Positions 56,544 to 64,000 of a stretch of 64,000 bases of DNA are shown piece by piece. The notes below the pieces were generated by a model, which worked only from the letters and a program-made list of their open reading frames with translations, had not been told where the DNA came from and did no database searches. The DNA lies in contig OZ244200.1 in the NCBI GenBank assembly GCA_965216845.1, forward strand, positions 682,001-746,000. Reading direction: 5' to 3'. How positions within the stretch are numbered: the stretch's first letter is position 1; each line of letters starts with the position of its first letter. Position numbers and translations under genes: made by a program. This DNA comes from Panacagrimonas sp965216845 (GTDB taxonomy: Bacteria > Pseudomonadota > Gammaproteobacteria > Nevskiales > Nevskiaceae).

Positions 56544-56559
56544 TGGCACAAAATATGCT
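56544..56559 (+). promoter_or_regulatory. Sigma-54 promoter of glnA
   Basis: TGGCAC (56544-56549) is followed by ATGCT with exactly ten bases between the GG (-24) and GC (-12) dinucleotides. This is a standard RpoN promoter and lies about 85 bases before glnA, as expected for a nitrogen-regulated gene under NtrC. NtrC sites were not identified by eye. Confidence 0.75.
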
Positions 56560-56643
56560 TCATTACAGTACGACGCTTCGGGGGAGTGACTGAGGCGGTG
56601 CTGGTTATTTTCTTTATCAATTCACTGTAGGAGATGTGTCCAC

Positions 56644-58056
56644 ATGGCTTCGGGCAAAGATGTACTCAACACCATCAAAGAAGAGAACGTTAAGTTCGTC
56701 GACTTTCGTTTTTGCGATACGCGCGGCAAGGAACAGCACGTGTCGGTCCCGGCGCATGTGGTCGATGAGGCCCTGTTCAGCGAGGGCAAGATGTTCGACG
56801 GTTCCTCCATCGCCGGCTGGAAGGGCATCAACGAGTCCGACATGATCCTCATGCCGGACGCACAGACCGCCTACATCGACCCGTTCTATGAAGACGTGAC
56901 GATGTGCCTGACCTGCGACGTGGTTGAACCCTCCAGCATGCAGGGTTACTCGCGTGATCCGCGCTCGCTGGCCAAGCGCGCCGAGGCCTATCTGAAGTCC
57001 ACCGGCATCGCCGATACCGCCTTCTTTGGCCCGGAAAACGAATTCTTCGTGTTCGACAGCGCCAAGTGGGGCTCGAGCATGAAAGGCTCCTACTGCGAAG
57101 TGTTCTCCGAAGAGGCCGCCTGGTCATCCGACGGTGATTTCGAGGGCGGCAACATCGGTCACCGTCCGGGCGTCAAGGGCGGCTACTTCCCGGTGCCGCC
57201 GGTCGACAGCCTGCAGGACGTGCGCTCGGCCATGTGCCAGACCCTGGAATCCATCGGCGTGGAAACCGAGGTGCATCACCACGAGGTGGCCACCGCCGGT
57301 CAGGGCGAGATCGGCGTCAAGTTCAACACCCTGACGCTGAAGGCTGACGAAGTGCTGAAGCTGAAGTACGTGGTGCACAACGTGGCGCATCAGTTCGGCA
57401 AAACGGCCACCTTCATGCCCAAGCCGCTGGTGGACGACAACGGCAACGGCATGCACGTGCACCAGTCCCTGAGCCTGGGCGGCAAGAACCTGTTCACCGG
57501 CGACGGCTACGGCGGCCTGTCCGAGACCGCGCTGTACTACATCGGCGGCATCATCAAGCACGCCCGCGTGATCAACGCCTTCTCCAACCCGTCCACCAAC
57601 AGCTACAAGCGTCTGGTGCCGGGCTTCGAGGCGCCGGTGCTGCTGGCCTACTCGGCGCGCAACCGCTCCGCCTCGATTCGTGTGCCGTGGGTTTCCAACC
57701 CCAAGGCGCGCCGCATCGAAGTGCGCTTCCCGGATTCCATGGCCAACCCCTACTTCGCCTTCACCGCGATGATGATGGCCGGCCTGGACGGCATCCAGAA
57801 CAAGATCCACCCGGGCGACCCGTCCGACAAGGACTTGTACAGCCTGCCGCCGGAAGAAGACGCCAAGATTCCGCGCGTTTGCCACAGTCTGGACATGGCG
57901 CTGGAAGCCCTGGACAAGGATCGCGAGTTCCTTACCCGCGGCGGCGTGTTCTCCGACGATCTGATCGACGGCTACATCGCGCTGAAGATGGACGAAGTCA
58001 CGCGCATGCGCATGACCACGCACCCGGTCGAGTTCGAGATGTACTACTCGCTCTGA
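56644..58056 (+). CDS. glnA: Glutamine synthetase, type I-beta
   Basis: The 470-residue enzyme has the GSI signatures: FDGSSIAGWKGINESDM, GPENEFFVFD, KFNTLTLKADEVLKLKYVVHNVAHQFGKTATFMPKPL, NGNGMHVHQSLSLGGKN and the RNRSASIRVP stretch. The adenylylation tyrosine is Tyr399 in DLYSLPPEE, so it should be regulated by GlnE. It assimilates ammonium into glutamine. It has AGGAG before the ATG, a sigma-54 promoter and an intrinsic terminator, so it is monocistronic. Confidence 0.98.
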   Translation: MASGKDVLNTIKEENVKFVDFRFCDTRGKEQHVSVPAHVVDEALFSEGKMFDGSSIAGWKGINESDMILMPDAQTAYIDPFYEDVTMCLTCDVVEPSSMQGYSRDPRSLAKRAEAYLKSTGIADTAFFGPENEFFVFDSAKWGSSMKGSYCEVFSEEAAWSSDGDFEGGNIGHRPGVKGGYFPVPPVDSLQDVRSAMCQTLESIGVETEVHHHEVATAGQGEIGVKFNTLTLKADEVLKLKYVVHNVAHQFGKTATFMPKPLVDDNGNGMHVHQSLSLGGKNLFTGDGYGGLSETALYYIGGIIKHARVINAFSNPSTNSYKRLVPGFEAPVLLAYSARNRSASIRVPWVSNPKARRIEVRFPDSMANPYFAFTAMMMAGLDGIQNKIHPGDPSDKDLYSLPPEEDAKIPRVCHSLDMALEALDKDREFLTRGGVFSDDLIDGYIALKMDEVTRMRMTTHPVEFEMYYSL

Positions 58057-58080
58057 AGGTACACGCAGCCGCATCAAGAA

Positions 58081-58106
58081 CGCCCCGGTTTCCGGGGCGT
58101 TTTTTT
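58081..58106 (+). terminator. Intrinsic terminator of glnA
   Basis: An eight-base-pair stem (58081-58088 with 58092-58099) with a TTT loop is followed by seven T residues, 25 bases after the glnA stop. Confidence 0.93.
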
Positions 58107-58251
58107 GTGGGCGCCTTGGTGTTGCGGGCATGGATGGCGGTCAGGCGCTTTTGGGTATGCTGTCAATCATCCACAGCGCAATTGCGGCCGGCTTGATGCG
58201 TCGGGCCGGTGGGCTGCAGGTCGAAATGAAAAACGATTCGAGGAGCGTTTG

Positions 58252-58980
58252 ATGGGCCGAATACTGGTATTGCTGTATGGCTTGGGAAGTTACACCCTGT
58301 TCCTCGGGGTGTTTGTGTATCTGGTCGCATTTCTGTGCGGTGTTGGGGTGCCGAAAACGATTGATTCGGGCGAGCCTGGGTCAATGGCGCAGGCCCTGCT
58401 GGTTAATATCGGCTTATTGGTACTGTTCGGCGTTCAGCACAGTGTGATGCCGCGGCCGGGGTTCAAGCGCTGGATCACGCAATGGCTGCCGCCGTCGGTC
58501 GAGCGCAGTACCTATGTGCTGACCACCAGCCTGACCCTGCTGGCCATCTTCGTTTGTTGGCAGCCCATGCAGGGCATGCTGTGGCAAGTGCAAAGCCCCG
58601 GCTTGGCCACCGCGCTGTGGGTGGGTAACGCTCTGGGGTGGGTGCTGGTGCTGATTTCCACCTTTCTCACCGACCATTTCGATCTGTTCGGATTGCGTCA
58701 GGTGTGGCTCAACTTCATGCGCAGGACTTACTCGCCGGTGCCGTTTCGCGAGATCCTGCTCTACCGCTGGATGCGGCACCCAATGATGACCGGGCTGTTC
58801 ATCGCCTTCTGGTCGGTGCCGGTCATGAGCGTGAGCCACTTCGTGTTCAGCCTGGGGATGTCGGTTTACATCTTCATCGGCGTTCACTTCGAAGAGCGCG
58901 GCTTGCGTGCGGAGCTGGGCCAGCCCTACATTGATTACAGCGGACGGACCGGCCGCTTCCTGCCGCAGTTGCGCAGCTGA
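58252..58980 (+). CDS. mddA: Methanethiol S-methyltransferase (MddA)-like membrane protein
   Basis: The ATG with GAGGAG upstream gives 242 residues with five to six membrane helices. Conserved blocks VPKTIDSGEPGS, LLVLFGVQHSVMPRPGFKRW, PPSVERSTYVL, STFLTDHFDLFGLRQVWL, LLYRWMRHPMMTGLFIAFW and FEERGLRAELGQPYIDY match MddA of the isoprenylcysteine methyltransferase/NnrU-like superfamily. MddA methylates methanethiol with S-adenosylmethionine to dimethyl sulfide. It follows glnA but beyond a terminator. Confidence 0.8.
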   Translation: MGRILVLLYGLGSYTLFLGVFVYLVAFLCGVGVPKTIDSGEPGSMAQALLVNIGLLVLFGVQHSVMPRPGFKRWITQWLPPSVERSTYVLTTSLTLLAIFVCWQPMQGMLWQVQSPGLATALWVGNALGWVLVLISTFLTDHFDLFGLRQVWLNFMRRTYSPVPFREILLYRWMRHPMMTGLFIAFWSVPVMSVSHFVFSLGMSVYIFIGVHFEERGLRAELGQPYIDYSGRTGRFLPQLRS

Positions 58981-58983
58981 TCC

Positions 58984-59853
58984 TTAGTTTTCGCGACCGC
59001 TGACGGGCGGCAGCTTGTCGCGGATCGCTGCGGGCACGCCGTTGGGATCGATCAGCTGATCGTAGCGTTTCAAATTGTGCGCGTGCGCCAGTTGATGCAA
59101 ATGAAAGGCGTTCTGCATGGCGATTTCCCGTCCCTGCGCGTCCTGCGATCCGTTGATGGCCTTTTTCACCAGTTTGAGCGCGAAGGTGGGCTTTTGAGCG
59201 ATGCGTTGCGCCAGCTTCAGCGCGGTGCCCTGTAGCTCGTCTCGTGGCACCACCTGATTCACCATGCCCCAGTCCTGCGCTTGTTGAGCAGTGAATTCGT
59301 CGCTGGTGAACAGGATTTCCTTGGCCTTGCGCGCGCCGATTTCCCAAACATGGGTGAAATACTCCACGCCGCCCACCCCCAGCGTCACCGTACTGTCGCT
59401 GAATTTGGCATCGTCAGCGGCAATGATGATGTCGCAGGGCCACACCAGCATCAGCCCGCCGGTGATGCAGCGGCCCTGAACGGCGGCGATGGTCGGTTTG
59501 GGAATATTGCGCCAGCGTTCGCTGAAACCCAGGTAGATTTCCTCCTCGCGCGCCATCTGGCCCTCTATCCCCTGACAGGAAAATCCGCACACTGGATGCA
59601 CCGTTTGGTAGGCCGCCATGTGTTCGGCGTAGTCGCGTTCCATCAAATCGTGGCCGGCGGAGAAATGCTTGCCGTTGGAGGCCAGGATGATGACCTTGAT
59701 CGCGTCGTCCTGCGCCGCACGGTCAAACGCCGCATTGAGCTGATACAGCAAGTCCGTATCCTGTGAATTGGCTTGCGCAACCCGGTTCAACGTGATGCGG
59801 GCGATGTGTTCGGCGGGGGTGTCGTAAAGAATGTGGCGCGGCGGTTCAGACAT
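58984..59853 (-). CDS. Enoyl-CoA hydratase/isomerase family protein
   Basis: The 289-residue crotonase-fold protein has the oxyanion-hole segments ASNGKHFSAGHDLMERDY and VQGRCITGGLMLVWPCDIIIAADDAKFSD, followed by the trimerisation helices at the C-terminus. The specific acyl-CoA substrate cannot be stated; the position of a standard second catalytic glutamate is occupied by VGGVEYFTHVWEIG, which has a Glu. It is convergent with mddA, three bases apart. Confidence 0.87.
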   Translation of the reverse strand: MSEPPRHILYDTPAEHIARITLNRVAQANSQDTDLLYQLNAAFDRAAQDDAIKVIILASNGKHFSAGHDLMERDYAEHMAAYQTVHPVCGFSCQGIEGQMAREEEIYLGFSERWRNIPKPTIAAVQGRCITGGLMLVWPCDIIIAADDAKFSDSTVTLGVGGVEYFTHVWEIGARKAKEILFTSDEFTAQQAQDWGMVNQVVPRDELQGTALKLAQRIAQKPTFALKLVKKAINGSQDAQGREIAMQNAFHLHQLAHAHNLKRYDQLIDPNGVPAAIRDKLPPVSGREN

Positions 59854-60044
59854 GACAGCTCCTGAGGATGATCCTGGTAGAAAGGGCGCAGTTTTAAGCG
59901 GCGGCAGGCGTTTCGCGCAAGCTGAAAGGGGGGCAGGCGCGGGCCTTGTTCCAGCGTGCGCGCGCCTCAGATATGCGCGGCTATCGAATCCGGACGTGGA
60001 ATGCAGTACAAAACCGCGTTGGAACAGAGGTCAACAAGAGCACC

Positions 60045-60800
60045 ATGATTGTTTTCATCAGCGGCGCCAGCGCCGGATTTGGGCAGGCCATCGCGCGGCG
60101 TTTCGTCGCGGCAGGCCACAAAGTCATTCTTGCCGGTCGGCGACTGGATCGCCTGCAAACCCTGCGCAGGGAACTGGGCGACGAGGCCACGGCGGTTGCG
60201 CTCGACGTGCGCGACCGCGCCGCCGTCAAGCAAGTGCTTTCAAGGTTGCCCGATGATTTTTCCGCCATCGACGTTTTGGTCAACAACGCTGGCTTGGCGC
60301 TAGGCCTGGATCGTGCGGATCAGGCCGATCTGGATCAGTGGGAACAGATGGTGGACACCAACTGCAAGGGCCTGATGTTTCTCACCCGCGCCGTGCTGCC
60401 AGGCATGATTGCCCGTGGTCGTGGGCATGTGATCAATATTGGCTCCACCGCCGGCGAGTGGCCGTATCCGGGATCCAATGTCTACGGCGCCAGCAAGGCC
60501 TTTGTGCGCCAGTTTTCTCTGAATCTGCGGGCGGACCTGTATCAAACCCCCATTCGTGTGACTGATTTGGAGCCGGGCCTTTCAGATGGCACCGAGTTTT
60601 CCCAGGTGCGTTTCAACGGGGATGCGGCAAAAGCCGCGCAAGTCTATGCCGGGGCAAAGCCCTTGCAGCCCGAGGATATCGCCGAAGCCGCGTTCTGGAT
60701 CGCTAATCAACCCGCGCATGTGAACGTCAACACACTGTCACTGACGCCGGTCTGTCAGGGCTTCGGCCCGGTGGCGGTTCATCGCGAACCGGCTTCATGA
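60045..60800 (+). CDS. SDR oxidoreductase, YdfG-like (3-hydroxy acid / L-allo-threonine dehydrogenase)
   Basis: From MIVFISGASAGFG the protein has 251 residues. It has the TGxxxGxG-type cofactor loop as SGASAGFG, NADP-favouring AGRRLDRL, NNAG in VLVNNAGLALGL, catalytic Ser in INIGSTAGEWPYPGSNVYGASKAFV with Tyr-x3-Lys, and a PEDIAEAAFWIANQPAHVNVN segment typical of YdfG. It probably reduces or oxidises 3-hydroxy acids with NADP. An upstream frame of 33 codons lacks similarity and is excluded. Confidence 0.9.
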   Translation: MIVFISGASAGFGQAIARRFVAAGHKVILAGRRLDRLQTLRRELGDEATAVALDVRDRAAVKQVLSRLPDDFSAIDVLVNNAGLALGLDRADQADLDQWEQMVDTNCKGLMFLTRAVLPGMIARGRGHVINIGSTAGEWPYPGSNVYGASKAFVRQFSLNLRADLYQTPIRVTDLEPGLSDGTEFSQVRFNGDAAKAAQVYAGAKPLQPEDIAEAAFWIANQPAHVNVNTLSLTPVCQGFGPVAVHREPAS

Positions 60801-60887
60801 GCCGGCCAGCAGTCGCTTCGCCGCGGTGGGTTCGGGAACACGGTTGCCGGCATGGTGGCGCCGCGATGCACAAGGGCCGGTGCTTTC

Positions 60888-62774
<1,887 letters not shown>

Positions 62775-62866
62775 GGCCGGATTGGGGTGGCGCGAGCGTA
62801 TACTCGCCGCCGCATTGTGCAGCAATCGGCTGCATGAACCGAACCAAGATGGCGCTGGAGCAAGCG

Positions 62867-63703
62867 ATGACGCTGGACAATCAATGGTTTACCGAAGTGC
62901 TGGACGCCTCCGGCACCGCCTTTTCGCTCAAGGGTGAGAAGCTGCACGAGGAACAGACGCCGTATCAGAAGATCGAAATCTGGCAGACCGAAAGCTTCGG
63001 CAAACTGATGGTGATCGACGGTTGCACCATGGTGTCCACGCGTGACAATTTTCTCTATCACGAGATGATGTCGCACCCGGCGCTGCATTCGCATCCGGCG
63101 CCGCGAAACGTGGTGGTGGTCGGCGGCGGTGATTGCGGCACCCTGTCCGAGGTACTGAAGCACCCGCAGGTGGAGTCCGCCACCCAGGTGGAAATTGACG
63201 AGCGCGTAACGCGTCTGTCCGAACAGCATTTCCCGGAGCTGTGCACCCGCAACACGGACCCGCGCGCGACCCTGTATTTTGGTGACGGCATCGCTTGGAT
63301 GAAGCAGGCGCCGGCGGCGTCGTTGGACCTCATCATCATCGATTCCACCGATCCGGTTGGCCCCGCCGAGGGCCTGTTCGGCAAGCGTTTTTACGTGGAT
63401 TGTCTGCGCGCGCTCAAGCCCGATGGCTTGCTGGTGCAGCAATCTGAATCGCCCTTGCTACATCAATCCCTGATTCAGGAAATGCATCAGGCGATGCGCG
63501 ATGTGGGCTTTGCGCGCACCCATTTGTTGCATTTTCCACAGCCGATTTACCCTTCCGGATGGTGGTCCGCCTCGATCGCCAGCAAGGCGGATGAGCCGCT
63601 GGTGCAACGCTTGGATGAAGCCAATATTGCGGCCCTGGACTGCCGTTATTACAACGCGGACATCCACCGCGCGGCATTCGCGCTGCCGAATTTTCTGCGT
63701 TAG
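62867..63703 (+). CDS. speE: Polyamine aminopropyltransferase (spermidine synthase)
   Basis: The ATG preceded by GGAGC (62867) gives 278 residues; an in-frame ATG at 62834 is an alternative. It has YQKIEIWQTESFGKLMVIDGCTMVSTRDNFLYHEMMSHPAL, the AdoMet-binding VVVVGGGDCGTLSEVLKH and the catalytic DSTDPVGPAEGLF loop. It makes spermidine from putrescine and decarboxylated AdoMet. Divergent from speA; its stop overlaps the final minus-strand gene by four bases. Confidence 0.95.
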   Translation: MTLDNQWFTEVLDASGTAFSLKGEKLHEEQTPYQKIEIWQTESFGKLMVIDGCTMVSTRDNFLYHEMMSHPALHSHPAPRNVVVVGGGDCGTLSEVLKHPQVESATQVEIDERVTRLSEQHFPELCTRNTDPRATLYFGDGIAWMKQAPAASLDLIIIDSTDPVGPAEGLFGKRFYVDCLRALKPDGLLVQQSESPLLHQSLIQEMHQAMRDVGFARTHLLHFPQPIYPSGWWSASIASKADEPLVQRLDEANIAALDCRYYNADIHRAAFALPNFLR

Positions 63704-64000
63704 TTTTCGGCGCCTTGGCGCAGCGCTGGCTCGCCACACAGTTCCATCACCTGATCCTCGGTTTTGGCGATCAGCGCCGCGACTTCCTCGGCGTCATACT
63801 CGCGCTGATGGCCTTGACCGTCGGTTTCCACAATGCGCACGGATTTTCGGTAGCTGTCCAGCTGTTTTTGCCGACGCAGACATTCGTCCTCGATGGCTTG
63901 CTCGGATACGGCAGCGGACTCGTCCGGCAAATTGATCTGGAAGTCACCGCTGGCGCTGTCGGGCGCGGGTGGTGAGCGCTTGCCTTTGCCCAGCAGTAAG
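63700..64000 (-). CDS. Hypothetical protein, C-terminal part (DUF4124-like), truncated by window end
   Basis: The minus-strand frame is open from the window edge to a TAA at 63700-63702, about 99 residues. It has a basic start (GKGKRSPPAPDSASGD) and a charged helical end with EDECLRRQKQLDSYRKSVRIVE and EEVAALIAKTEDQVMELCGE. This Cys- and charge-rich tail resembles those of exported DUF4124 proteins. The N-terminus is outside the window, so family assignment is tentative. Convergent with speE. Confidence 0.6.
   Translation of the reverse strand, partial: LLLGKGKRSPPAPDSASGDFQINLPDESAAVSEQAIEDECLRRQKQLDSYRKSVRIVETDGQGHQREYDAEEVAALIAKTEDQVMELCGEPALRQGAEN

Overview
The window is a contiguous, gene-dense stretch of a gammaproteobacterial chromosome with roughly 60% G+C. 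It carries housekeeping blocks typical of that class: rplA-rplJL-rpoBC, ftsYEX, rpsU-yqeY-dnaG-rpoD, hslVU, glyQ/glyS, rph-rdgB-hemW and lptM-lysA. SpeA and SpeE are divergent, DnaG-RpoD is sigma-70 type, and glnA has a sigma-54 promoter. The gene mix would fit the Nevskiales/Salinisphaerales/Xanthomonadales neighbourhood, but that placement is an inference. No rRNA gene, tRNA gene, intact insertion sequence, prophage or CRISPR array was recognised.

Layout. 1-9982: ribosomal-protein/RNA-polymerase operon with an L10 leader, two tandem hairpins before rpoB, a hairpin spacer before rpoC and a strong terminator. 10205-16282: ppx, two small c-type cytochromes, then ftsY and ftsEX separated by an opposite-strand XdhC-family gene. 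16336-19797: hemL, a 2-haloacid-dehalogenase-like HAD protein, thiE-thiD. 20126-25756: a secreted propeller-like protein, then a five-gene minus-strand copper-type locus (DUF2946-like protein, Cys-rich outer-membrane barrel, MbnP, MbnH, PCuAC chaperone) directly downstream of mtgA. 26927-30608: LysR regulator divergent from a small AhpD-like protein, a PAS-GGDEF diguanylate cyclase, a MITE-like element and a secreted protein of unknown function. 30841-35295: lptM-lysA-polA followed by a strong candidate small RNA. 35347-42158: esterase, hemW-rdgB-rph, sufE, and a membrane cluster (QmcA, NfeD, TrhA/hemolysin III, PPK2). 42335-50648: hslVU, rpoD-dnaG-yqeY-rpsU, tsaD-folB. 50649-51083: a sharply AT-rich, repeat-rich intergenic island (about 30% G+C by hand count). 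51073-56424: gmhB-glyS and glyQ, the two glycyl-tRNA synthetase subunits being separated by a fatty-acid desaturase gene with a perfect FNR/Anr box and by about four 105-bp tandem repeats. 56644-64000: glnA, a methanethiol S-methyltransferase-like gene, enoyl-CoA hydratase, an SDR, speA, speE and a truncated final gene.

The most interesting items are: (1) a compact RNA downstream of polA made of four consecutive hairpins with C/CU-rich loops, ending in an intrinsic terminator and preceded by a sigma-E/AlgU-like promoter, which suggests a polA-linked regulatory RNA in the position of Spot 42 or ErsA; (2) the MbnP/MbnH copper locus, whose MbnP carries an extra N-terminal domain of about 225 residues; (3) the AT-rich island between folB and gmhB with flanking direct and inverted repeats; (4) a DnaG primase that has lost three of its four zinc ligands.
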